Positions 1-6,552 are shown, numbered from the stretch's first letter. The stretch is 7,188 nucleotides of DNA from CAVPRW01 sp046727435 [NCBI: bacterium] (GCA_046727435.1 JBKPCR010000065.1:1-7188); one strand, 5' to 3'. Translations and numbers: made by a program. The notes: a model not told the origin generated them from the sequence alone.

Positions 1-1284
1 CGGGGCTCGGTCGCCGATGAACCGCAGCGCTCGCAATCAGCCGCCGCCGTTGCCTGTGCGGCGGTGGGCACGGAGATGACCCGTGAAGGCGGACGCTATA
101 CCTTGCACCGCGGCGCGCACTGTATCCTCATCGTGGCCATGCCGGGTATGGCCGATGCCTACACCGCCTCACCAGCGGCGCGCGCCCAATATACCGAGGA
201 GCTTGGTCGTCGCGCCGATGCCATGGCGGCGGCTGACCCGCTGCTGACACCGTCGCGGGCCATGGAGGAGTTGCAGTCGGTGAGCCCGCCGGCGGGCGAT
301 CCCCCCATTCCGAGCGAGCGCGTCGTGCGCCTAGCCACAGCGACATCACAGATGGCCGCGATCTCCAGCCGCTTGGAGGTCTATCCTCGCGGCATGGAAG
401 CGGGGCGTGCGCTGAAGCTGGGAATCGGCTCATTACTGGGCCCCCAGCAACTCACGGTCGCCGATATTCGGCAACGGATCGCCAGTCGTTATCCCGCTGC
501 CGAACCCATCCCAGAGCCGCCGCTTCTGGACGACTTGCTACGCGAAGCGGGGGTCGAGCTGGTCTGGGATCGCGACGGTGCTGACGGACGGGGCTGCTAC
601 CGTCCCCGGTATCTGCTGCACGACTCGTCGTCGACGGCCACGACCCTACCGCGGCACAGCACTGGCCTGCAGTCCGGACTGTCCCTGTCACCCGACGTGG
701 ATGGCGCCCGCGCGCTGGAGGAGCGGCTGGCCACTGCGCTGACTGAACGCCGTTTTCTCGTGTTGACCGTGGCGCAGCGCTATCTCTTGCGGGCGGAAGA
801 CGAGATCGTGCGCCGCTTTCCCGTCATCCGCATGAGCCTCGAAACCATGCTCTTGCAGGAGATGAAAGCCACTACAACGGCCCTCGGGGCGCGCTGGGAG
901 GTCGTCCTGCAGGCCGATGTGGCCACGCCCGAGAGCCCTGACTGGCGCCGTCTGCAGACCCTGGTGCGGCGCGCCATACCGGCCGTCGAGCAGGCCCTGC
1001 TGACGGCGAGCGGACCCGTGTTGCTGGCGTACCCCGGCTTGCTGGCGCGCTACGATCAGATCCAACTCCTGGAGCGACTGCGTGAGGCCTGCGGCCGGCA
1101 GCACGACGCTCCCGGTTTCATCGTGCTCATCGCTGCCGATGAGCAACGCCACATGCCCGTGCTCGACGGCAAGCCCATCCCGGTGATCCTGGCCTCCGAG
1201 TGGGTGCGAATCCCCGAGGCCTGGCTGCAGAATGCGCATCGGTCGTCAGGAGATCGGGGTATAATATCTGAGACCGATCGTTAA
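1..1284 (+). CDS. pglW: PglW, BREX type 2 serine/threonine kinase, C-terminal part (5' end outside window)
   Basis: The frame is open from the first base and ends at TAA 1282-1284, giving 427 residues of a protein whose family is about 1500 residues long, so this is roughly the last third. The kinase domain would lie upstream and is not visible here. I recognise the C-terminal region of PglW: a segment reading YPRGMEAGRALKLGIGSLLG followed by an LTVADIRQRIASRYP block (window residues about 129-165), then a region with VLLAYPGLLARYDQIQLLERL (about 340-360) and an ending with LDGKPIPV and RIPEAWLQNAHR. In BREX-2 PglW is a cytoplasmic protein kinase needed for phage growth limitation, and its gene adjoins pglX in Streptomyces. 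The last eight residues after SSGDR are probably not ancestral (see the repeat at 1250-1257). The GTG at 64 is only an internal codon. The identification rests on remembered family motifs, without a database search. Confidence 0.87.
   Translation, partial: RGSVADEPQRSQSAAAVACAAVGTEMTREGGRYTLHRGAHCILIVAMPGMADAYTASPAARAQYTEELGRRADAMAAADPLLTPSRAMEELQSVSPPAGDPPIPSERVVRLATATSQMAAISSRLEVYPRGMEAGRALKLGIGSLLGPQQLTVADIRQRIASRYPAAEPIPEPPLLDDLLREAGVELVWDRDGADGRGCYRPRYLLHDSSSTATTLPRHSTGLQSGLSLSPDVDGARALEERLATALTERRFLVLTVAQRYLLRAEDEIVRRFPVIRMSLETMLLQEMKATTTALGARWEVVLQADVATPESPDWRRLQTLVRRAIPAVEQALLTASGPVLLAYPGLLARYDQIQLLERLREACGRQHDAPGFIVLIAADEQRHMPVLDGKPIPVILASEWVRIPEAWLQNAHRSSGDRGIISETDR
1250..1257 (+). 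repeat. Left copy of 8-bp direct repeat GAGATCGG bordering the toxin-antitoxin cluster
   Basis: GAGATCGG occurs here inside the last codons of pglW and again at 2794-2801, just after hicB. The two copies bracket all the toxin-antitoxin genes and the shift to lower GC. This fits a target-site duplication or a recombination junction, but 8 bases is short and a chance match between two borders of about 100 bases is possible (of the order of 1 in 10). Confidence 0.35.
1252..1279. promoter_or_regulatory. Candidate promoter -10 (TATAAT) framed by an inverted repeat, upstream of the toxin-antitoxin genes
   Basis: A perfect TATAAT lies at 1260-1265 in otherwise GC-rich DNA, 82 bases before the antitoxin ATG. 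It is framed by the inverted repeat GATCGG (1252-1257) and CCGATC (1274-1279), a layout suited to an antitoxin-bound operator. No good -35 hexamer is present at 15-19 bases spacing, so the promoter call is tentative. Autoregulation by the antitoxin or toxin-antitoxin complex is usual for YefM/YoeB-type modules. The element overlaps the end of pglW. Confidence 0.4.
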
Positions 1285-1346
1285 ATAGCGTACAGTCGCT
1301 TTGGCGTATGTCCTTGGCATCTTCCGAGAGCGCAAGGAGGGAAACA

Positions 1347-1586
1347 ATGTATATGACATATAGAATGAATGAGACAGAGTTAGACAGCCGTTTTCTCAGG
1401 GCATTGAAAGCCATGTTCAAAGATAAGGACATTGAGATTGTCGTATGTGAGGCGGCTCAGAGTGAAGAAGATGAGACAGCCTATCTACTGAGATCGCCAG
1501 TGAATCGTGAACGTTTGCTGAAGGCCATCGAAAATGTTACTCATGATCGCAACCTTATCTCAATCAACCTCGAAGACTTGCAATGA
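1347..1586 (+). CDS. YefM/Phd-like antitoxin of a YoeB/Txe toxin-antitoxin pair
   Basis: This 79-residue protein should neutralise the adjacent YoeB-like toxin and repress the operon. The start at 1347 is chosen because AAGGAGG (1334-1340) lies six bases upstream; an ATG at 1353 is possible but worse spaced, and the upstream in-frame start at 1308 has no ribosome site. The C-terminal half carries ETAYLLRSPVNRERLLKAIE, typical of YefM-type antitoxins that pair with Txe/YoeB. The N-terminal part, beginning MYMTYRMNETELDSRFL, is shorter than in classical YefM and matches a short antitoxin subgroup I remember with the same TYR-ELD start. Its stop overlaps the toxin start (ATGA, 1583-1586), so translation is coupled. 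G+C is about 45% across this gene and the start of the toxin gene, well below the flanking BREX genes, suggesting transfer. The pairing makes the role fairly sure. Confidence 0.85.
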   Translation: MYMTYRMNETELDSRFLRALKAMFKDKDIEIVVCEAAQSEEDETAYLLRSPVNRERLLKAIENVTHDRNLISINLEDLQ

Positions 1587-1843
1587 GGAAAGTAATTTTC
1601 GAGGGCCATGCTTTTCAGGATTTTGTCGAATGGGGGACGATCGATAGGAAACTCTACCAGCGCATCGTCAACCTGATCTTCGATACGCTACGTCACCCAT
1701 TCTCAGGTCTAGGGAAGCCAGAAGCACTGAGGCATGAATTAAGAGGATACTGGTCGAGACGGATTAATGATGAGCATCGACTTGTCTATAAAGTCACTGA
1801 TGATGCGATAATTATTGTCTCGTGTAGATATCACTATACATGA
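1583..1843 (+). CDS. YoeB/Txe-family toxin, ribosome-dependent mRNA endoribonuclease
   Basis: An 86-residue protein of normal YoeB length. It aligns by eye with Escherichia coli YoeB along its length: KPEALRHELRGYWSRRINDE followed by HRLVYKV, and the ending CRYHYT. The catalytic residues of YoeB (E46, R65, H83) correspond to E47, R66 and H84 here, so the enzyme appears intact. Family members bind the ribosomal A site and cut mRNA during translation, arresting growth when the antitoxin is lost. The ATG overlaps the antitoxin stop by ATGA, and the toxin stop in turn overlaps the next gene's start at 1840-1843. The start MRKVIF matches the family's usual first strand. The weak alternative is a related RelE-superfamily toxin; the WSRRI and CRYHY motifs favour YoeB/Txe. 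Confidence 0.93.
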   Translation: MRKVIFEGHAFQDFVEWGTIDRKLYQRIVNLIFDTLRHPFSGLGKPEALRHELRGYWSRRINDEHRLVYKVTDDAIIIVSCRYHYT

Positions 1844-2310
1844 TGCTAGAAGACATTGAGCAACCATTACTACGCATCTACCTTGACGTCTGTTGCTTGA
1901 ACCGCCCATTTGACGATCAACGCCAGGACCGCATTCGCTTGGAATCCGAGGCAGTTCTGCTGATCTTGGGGCATTGTGCGGTCGGCACCTGGCAGTGGAT
2001 CAGTAGTGCCGTCGTAGAGGAAGAGGTCAACAACACGCCAAGTATTGAGCGCCGGCATCGCGTCAGGAGCATGCTCAGCGGGGCGCACAGCACGGTCGCA
2101 CTGACGCAGGCCGCTGTGATACGTGCTCAGGAATTAAAGGCCATGGGGTTTCGGACCTATGACGCTCTCCACATGGCCTGTGCCGAGCAGGCGACGGTAA
2201 ATATCTTTCTGACTACAGATGATCGCGGGCTCCGTATAGCGGCAAGTCATGCAGCGGAGCTGCACGTATGCGTGGCGAACCCCTTAACTTGGCTCATGGA
2301 GGTGAGATAG
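1840..2310 (+). CDS. PIN-domain ribonuclease toxin (VapC-like)
   Basis: A 156-residue PIN-domain protein. The acidic metal-binding residues expected of a PIN nuclease are visible: D16 in YLDVCCLNRPFDD, one of E60-E62 in SSAVVEEEV, D108 in TYDALHMACAE, and D127 or D128 in FLTTDDRGL. PIN toxins of this kind cut RNA with Mg2+ or Mn2+. The IYLDVCCLNRPFDDQ start and the following RIRLESEAVLLIL are features of a PIN subgroup I associate with Chloroflexota and cyanobacteria. The first ATG (1840) overlaps the stop of the yoeB-like gene by ATGA; a second ATG follows at once at 1843. There is no clear ribosome site, so translational coupling to the upstream toxin is likely. The roughly 11 residues before RIYLDV may be an extension gained by this junction. 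The probable antitoxin gene begins 2 bases after the stop. Confidence 0.85.
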   Translation: MMLEDIEQPLLRIYLDVCCLNRPFDDQRQDRIRLESEAVLLILGHCAVGTWQWISSAVVEEEVNNTPSIERRHRVRSMLSGAHSTVALTQAAVIRAQELKAMGFRTYDALHMACAEQATVNIFLTTDDRGLRIAASHAAELHVCVANPLTWLMEVR

Positions 2311-2312
2311 CT

Positions 2313-2534
2313 ATGGATCAGCAAGCAATGACACTAGAACAGATTCGCGAGAAGGGGCTTGCCATACTTCGCCAGCATCTCGGCATCGTCGGCATGGTGC
2401 GCTTTCTCCAGCAATCGGAAATCGGGTGGGGCAATTATACAGAAGAGCGGTACCAATGGCTTGGTGATCCAGACCTTAAGGAGTTGGCGAAAAAGATTCA
2501 AACGCACCACCAAGACCGTGGAAACCTAACATAG
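2313..2534 (+). CDS. Small uncharacterised protein, probable antitoxin partner of the PIN toxin
   Basis: A 73-residue protein starting at ATG 2313, with GGAGGTG at 2298-2304 eight bases upstream inside the end of the PIN gene. Further in-frame codons upstream to 2268 lack a ribosome site and lie inside the PIN gene. It contains MTLEQIREKGLAILRQHLG and VGMVRFLQQSEIGWGNYTEE, then a YQWLGDPDLKELAKKI helix. I recall small proteins of this pattern (IREKGL-ALRRELG-VRFLQQFE-G-GDYTEER) beside PIN-domain genes, so an antitoxin role is inferred from neighbourhood and size, not from a known DNA-binding motif. The 2-base spacing from the PIN gene supports joint expression. The toxin-first order is the reverse of most VapBC pairs. 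Confidence 0.68.
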   Translation: MDQQAMTLEQIREKGLAILRQHLGIVGMVRFLQQSEIGWGNYTEERYQWLGDPDLKELAKKIQTHHQDRGNLT

Positions 2535-2561
2535 GCATTAAAGCTATTTCATTCATTGACT

Positions 2562-2572
2562 GAGGAATCCTC
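2562..2572. promoter_or_regulatory. Palindrome overlapping the hicB ribosome-binding site
   Basis: GAGGA (2562-2566) and TCCTC (2568-2572) form a perfect inverted repeat around one central A. The left arm is the likely ribosome-binding site for the ATG at 2576, nine bases away. As DNA it could be a repressor site; as RNA the one-base loop is too tight to form a full stem. It lies in the 41-base gap before hicB. Confidence 0.3.
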
Positions 2573-2575
2573 TAT

Positions 2576-2782
2576 ATGAAGTCCAGTTATACTGCCGTTA
2601 TTCAGCGTGATAGACTACCGTGGATCGGATGGGTCCTGGAGGTTCCTGGTGTGAGCTCCCAAGCGACAACCAGGGAAGAGCTTATTGAAAATCTCCGTTC
2701 CGCCCTCAACGAAGCCCTGAAAATGAATCGTGCCGATGCCCTGGCCGCTGTCAACGGCGAATATGAAGAGGTTGATCTTTAG
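2576..2782 (+). CDS. HicB-family antitoxin-like protein, apparently without HicA
   Basis: A 68-residue protein with the compact HicB fold pattern: SYTAVIQRD at the start, then WIGWVLEVPGVSSQATTREE and LIENLRSALNEAL. HicB antitoxins bind and block the small double-stranded-RNA-binding-fold toxin HicA. No HicA-like reading frame follows: only 92 bases separate the stop from pglX, and none of the frames there carries the HicA pattern with its conserved histidine. No ribbon-helix-helix or helix-turn-helix tail is obvious, so this is the short HicB type that lacks a clear DNA-binding domain. GAGGA at 2562-2566 is the probable ribosome site. It may be a solitary HicB, a remnant of a hicAB pair, or an antitoxin for a toxin elsewhere. 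The family call is fairly secure; the function here is not. Confidence 0.75.
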   Translation: MKSSYTAVIQRDRLPWIGWVLEVPGVSSQATTREELIENLRSALNEALKMNRADALAAVNGEYEEVDL

Positions 2783-2793
2783 GTGTGAGGCGA

Positions 2794-2801
2794 GAGATCG
2801 G
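2794..2801 (+). repeat. Right copy of 8-bp direct repeat GAGATCGG
   Basis: Identical to 1250-1257. It lies 12 bases after the hicB stop and marks the right border of the toxin-antitoxin cluster. If the segment between the copies is removed, keeping one copy, the pglW frame continues through 2802 onward to a stop at 2880-2882. Confidence 0.35.
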
Positions 2802-2882
2802 CGATGGCCCATCATGAGTACTATGACCACGCAAGACACCTTGAAACATCCTCAGCAGTGCAGGAGCGATAGCCATGATTAA
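2802..2882 (+). pseudogene. Possible displaced original 3' end of pglW
   Basis: Read in the frame that would join pglW at the repeat, codons 2802-2879 are open (27 residues including WPIMSTMTTQDTLKHPQQ, counting the stop) and end with TAA at 2880-2882, which overlaps the pglX start at 2875. An 8-base overlap of this kind is normal between operon neighbours. This suggests the segment once encoded the tail of PglW. The alternatives are a short ORF from ATG 2814 in the same frame, or chance: about one frame in three would match, and an open stretch of this length is not rare. Confidence 0.3.
2804..2872 (+). other. Short ORF (22 codons) ending 2 bases before the pglX start
   Basis: An ATG at 2804 opens a frame beginning MAHHEYYDHARHL and ending at TAG 2870-2872, two bases before the pglX ATG. 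The pglX ribosome site (AGGAG, 2862-2866) lies within its last codons, so its translation could couple to pglX. No strong ribosome site precedes it and the peptide matches nothing I know; it may be chance. It overlaps, in another frame, the possible pglW tail. Confidence 0.2.
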
Positions 2883-5800
2883 CGCCAAGCATCTGCTGGA
2901 TGACCTCAAGCGTATGCTGAAGCGCCTCGAAGACGATCTGCGCCAGCGCGCGGCGAGCGTGGAGGCCATGCAGACTGCCCTTCAGCACGAATACGCCGCT
3001 GCCAAAGCAGCCGGTCGTGCTGGGGAGGCCTCCGAGGTCTGGCGCGAGGGCATGCTGACACAGGCTGGGGCCGCCTGGCTGGTGAGTGGCGTGTTCGTGC
3101 GCTTCCTGGAAGATAACGGCCTGGTCGATGAGGCGTTACTCTCTGGCCCAGGGGAGAGGCGCGAGCAGGCTTCTGAGCGCCAGATGCAGTATTTTCAGAG
3201 GCATCCCACCGACAGTGATCGAGACTACCTCTATGATGTCTTCCGCACGGTGCAGACGCTGCCAGCGGTCGCTGGATTGTTTGACGAAGCGCACAACCCC
3301 ATCTGGGTGTATGGCATCTCCGGAGACGCGGCCAAGGAGCTGATCGACTTCTGGCGACGGCGGGTGCCGGAGACCGGCGAGCTGGTACACGACTTCACTG
3401 AAGAGACCTGGAATACGCGCTTCCTGGGCGACCTCTACCAGGATCTGTCGGAGGAGGCGCGCAAACGTTACGCCCTGTTGCAAACTCCTGAATTCGTCGA
3501 GGAGTTCATCCTCGATCGCACGCTGGAGCCCGCGATCGCCGAGTTTGGGCTCAAAGAAGTCCGGCTCATCGATCCGACCTCTGGCTCGGGGCATTTCTTA
3601 CTGGGGGCTTTCCATCGCATTCTGGACAGGTGGGTACGAGCTGAACCCGCCACGCCCGAACGCCCCCTGGTGCAACGCTCCTTGGACGCAGTCCATGGCG
3701 TGGATGTCAACCCATTCGCCGTGGCAATCGCGCGCTTTCGCCTGCTGGTAGCGGCGTTGCAGGCCAGTGGCATCAAGAGGTTGAAAGACGCGCCAGGGTT
3801 TCGCATCAACGTGGTGGTGGGAGATAGTTTGCTCCATGGACGGCGCTTTGACCAGCTCGACCTGGGCGATCAACCAAGGCTTAACGGGCGGCGCGAGGGC
3901 ATTGGCCATGCCTATCGCGTGGAGGATTTGACTGAGCTGAATCACATTCTCGGCCAGCAGTACCACGCCGTCGTGGGCAATCCACCGTATATCACGGTCA
4001 AGGATCGCGCTCTCAAACAGGTCTACCGTAATCGCTTCTCGACCTGCCATGGCCAATACTCGCTTGTGGTGCCGTTCGTCGAACGATTTTTCGAGCTGGC
4101 GATTTATGCTCATGATGCACAGCCCGCCGGCTATGTCGGTATGATCACCGCCAACTCGTTCATGAAGCGTGAGTTCGGCAAGAAGCTAATCGAGGAGTTT
4201 TTCCCACGCGTCGACCCGACCCATGTCATCGACACCTCGGGAGCCTATATTCCCGGCCATGGGACGCCAACGGTCATCCTCTTTGGCCGTGATCGTGCGC
4301 CTGTGGGCCGGACGGTACGTGCCGTGCTCGGTATTCGTGGCGAACCGGGCACGGCAGCGGACCCGGCCCAGGGGGAGGTATGGCGGTCAATTGTCGAACT
4401 TCTGGACCATACCAAGGCGCAGAACGACTTCGTTAGCGTCACTGATGTGCCGAGGGCAACGTTCGCCAAACATCCGTGGAGTATTGGTGGAGGGGGCCAG
4501 CTAGAGTTAACTGCGATCATTGAGCAAAATGCGGTCTGTCGCCTATTGGATAAGATCGATGCAATCTCGTCGCTTTGTATTACACGTGAAGATGAGGCCT
4601 ACTTGCTCCCGCAGAAAGCCCTTGATCGAATGGGCATTCGAAAAGAACACCAAATCACCAGCGTCCAGGGGGACCAAATAAGAGATTGGCAACTAATCTC
4701 ACCAGGTTCGGCTCTCTTCCCTTATGACTCAAATCTTACCCCTGTAAGATTTGATAAGGGACCGGAGGTTCATTGGTCCCTTTGGCCAACGCGAGAACTG
4801 TTATGGCGCCGACGTGAACTCAGTGGAGATCATAGAGAACTTGGTCGTACTTGGTGGGAATGGAATCGGTTTCTTACTTATAGGTTCCGCACCCCGCTGT
4901 CCCTTGCCTTTGCCTTCGTCGCCACCCACAATCATTTCGTGCTCGACCGCGGTGGAAAGGTATTTAACCGCTCGGCTCCGATCATCAAGTTACCCGCTGA
5001 TGCTACCGAGGACGACTACCTTTCCCTGCTCGGCATACTCAATAGCTCTACGGCGTGTTTCTGGATAAAGCAGGTCTTTCACAACAAAGGCAGTACGGTG
5101 GATGAGAGAGGCGCACGTCAGACCACCATCGCGTTTGAAAACTTCTATGAGTTCACCGGCACTGGTTTACAGAAATTTCCAATCACCGAGGACAATCCCT
5201 TCGACCTCTCCGCCCTCCTGGATCGACTGGCCCAGGAGCGGCCGGCCCACCTGCCAGCCCAGCTGGCTGCAAGCTTCCCACTGACCCGTGAAACGCTCGA
5301 TACGCACGAACACCAGGCTGCAGCCCTGCAGGGCAAGATGATAGCCTTGCAAGAAGAACTCGACTGGCATTACTATGCCCTCTACGATCTCACCGAAGAT
5401 GACCTCTGTTACCGAGACCCTGCCGGCAACCAGCGCGAGCCACCGGAGTTGTCCCTCGGCCAGCGCGCATTTGAGATCGTCATGGCTCGCCAGATGGCTG
5501 CTGGCAAGCTGGACACTAGCTGGTTCGAACGTCATGGTTCGAAGCCCATCACCGAACTTCCCGACCACTGGCCCGGGGACTACAAACGGGTGGTCGAGAG
5601 TCGCATCGAGCTGATAGAACACGACCACTACATCAACCTGATCGAACGCCCCGAGTACAAACGCCGCTGGAACACCGAGCCCTGGGATGAGCAGGAGCGT
5701 CGCGCCATCCGGAACTGGCTGCTTGATCGCCTGGAGGACAGCCGGTACTGGCAAGAACCCTCTCTACAGACCACTCGCACCCTGGCGAATAAAGCCCAGA

Positions 5801-6552
5801 TGGACGCAGATTTCCTGCAGGTGGCCGAACTGTATCGCGGCCATGCCGGCTTCGACGTGCACGCTCTGGTCGCTGAGCTGGTCGAGGCCGAGCCCGTCCC
5901 AGTTCTCCCCGGGCTCCGTTACAAACCCTCGGGGGTCCGCAAGCGGGAGATCTGGGAGCACACCTGGGACCTCCAGCGGCAGGAGGATGCCATCGATGCC
6001 GAGGTGGAGAGCACCCTGGTACGACGCGCTGATGAAACTCCCCAGTCATTCAAGGAGCGTTTGGCAGCCGAGCAACGCCGCCGTAAGCGGGAACAAGTCG
6101 GCGATATTTCCCCACCGCCCAAGTACACCTCGGCCGATTTTCAGACCTCGCCCTGCTGGCGCCTGCGCGGTGCCCTCGACGTGCCGAAGGAGCGGCTCAT
6201 CAGCTATCCGTTCTGCTCGCGAGACACCGATCCATCGCTGCTGATCGGCTGGGCTGGCTGGGACCACCTGCAACAGGCCAAAGCCCTGACGGCCTGGTAT
6301 ACGGAGGTAACGGAACAAGAGGGTTGGCCGGTCGAGCGGCTTAAACCGCTGCTGGCTGGCCTGGCGGAGATCATCCCATGGCTCAAGCAGTGGCATAACG
6401 ACCTCGACCCCGAGTTTCAGGAGCGCATGGGGGACTTTTTCGAGACCTTCCTGCAAGGGCAGCTCCAGCTCTACGGATTGACACGCGACGACCTCAAGGG
6501 CTGGACACCCCCTGCTTCAGGGCGGCCAAGACGGGGCCGTCGACGCTCATAA
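2875..6552 (+). CDS. pglX: PglX, BREX type 2 adenine-specific DNA methyltransferase
   Basis: An intact 1225-residue protein, the expected size for BREX-2 PglX. It transfers a methyl group from S-adenosylmethionine to adenine N6 in a specific DNA site, marking host DNA and, in the Pgl model, phage DNA made in the first infected cell. Order of parts: a charged, probably coiled-coil N-terminus (residues 1-45); a helical region with AAWLVSGVFVRFLEDNGL; methyltransferase motif I DPTSGSGHFLLGAF from D233; catalytic motif IV NPPY at 369-372; a likely target-recognition region at about 540-670; the block FAFVATHNHFVLDRGGKVFN near 677-700; a C-terminal part with KYTSADF (from 1083) and IGWAGWDHLQQA (from 1124); and a basic tail GRPRRGRRRS. 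The start has AGGAG (2862-2866) eight bases upstream. Motif I has S where many relatives have C or similar, which should be tolerated. The recognition region is about 48% G+C, lower than the rest. PglX is toxic without PglZ in Streptomyces; pglZ is not in this window. Confidence 0.95.
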   Translation: MINAKHLLDDLKRMLKRLEDDLRQRAASVEAMQTALQHEYAAAKAAGRAGEASEVWREGMLTQAGAAWLVSGVFVRFLEDNGLVDEALLSGPGERREQASERQMQYFQRHPTDSDRDYLYDVFRTVQTLPAVAGLFDEAHNPIWVYGISGDAAKELIDFWRRRVPETGELVHDFTEETWNTRFLGDLYQDLSEEARKRYALLQTPEFVEEFILDRTLEPAIAEFGLKEVRLIDPTSGSGHFLLGAFHRILDRWVRAEPATPERPLVQRSLDAVHGVDVNPFAVAIARFRLLVAALQASGIKRLKDAPGFRINVVVGDSLLHGRRFDQLDLGDQPRLNGRREGIGHAYRVEDLTELNHILGQQYHAVVGNPPYITVKDRALKQVYRNRFSTCHGQYSLVVPFVERFFELAIYAHDAQPAGYVGMITANSFMKREFGKKLIEEFFPRVDPTHVIDTSGAYIPGHGTPTVILFGRDRAPVGRTVRAVLGIRGEPGTAADPAQGEVWRSIVELLDHTKAQNDFVSVTDVPRATFAKHPWSIGGGGQLELTAIIEQNAVCRLLDKIDAISSLCITREDEAYLLPQKALDRMGIRKEHQITSVQGDQIRDWQLISPGSALFPYDSNLTPVRFDKGPEVHWSLWPTRELLWRRRELSGDHRELGRTWWEWNRFLTYRFRTPLSLAFAFVATHNHFVLDRGGKVFNRSAPIIKLPADATEDDYLSLLGILNSSTACFWIKQVFHNKGSTVDERGARQTTIAFENFYEFTGTGLQKFPITEDNPFDLSALLDRLAQERPAHLPAQLAASFPLTRETLDTHEHQAAALQGKMIALQEELDWHYYALYDLTEDDLCYRDPAGNQREPPELSLGQRAFEIVMARQMAAGKLDTSWFERHGSKPITELPDHWPGDYKRVVESRIELIEHDHYINLIERPEYKRRWNTEPWDEQERRAIRNWLLDRLEDSRYWQEPSLQTTRTLANKAQMDADFLQVAELYRGHAGFDVHALVAELVEAEPVPVLPGLRYKPSGVRKREIWEHTWDLQRQEDAIDAEVESTLVRRADETPQSFKERLAAEQRRRKREQVGDISPPPKYTSADFQTSPCWRLRGALDVPKERLISYPFCSRDTDPSLLIGWAGWDHLQQAKALTAWYTEVTEQEGWPVERLKPLLAGLAEIIPWLKQWHNDLDPEFQERMGDFFETFLQGQLQLYGLTRDDLKGWTPPASGRPRRGRRRS

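Noticed and set aside
688-1239. Reverse frame of 183 codons opposite pglW
   Set aside because: Antisense shadow of a high-GC gene; no family resemblance, and the PglW frame has clear family motifs.
1288-1313. GCGTACAGTC / GCGTATGTCC repeats as a YefM-type operator
   Set aside because: Only 6 of 10 bases match and the TGTACA-type palindromic core is absent; the inverted repeat at 1252-1279 is a better candidate.
2556-2593. Promoter TTGACT (2556-2561) with TATACT (2588-2593) before hicB
   Set aside because: The spacing is 26 bases, too long for a sigma-70 promoter.
2783-2874. HicA toxin gene after hicB
   Set aside because: All three forward frames were read; only short peptides without the HicA pattern are present.
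5167-5754. Reverse frame of 195 codons opposite pglX
   Set aside because: Shadow of the conserved PglX C-terminal region; no ribosome site or motif.
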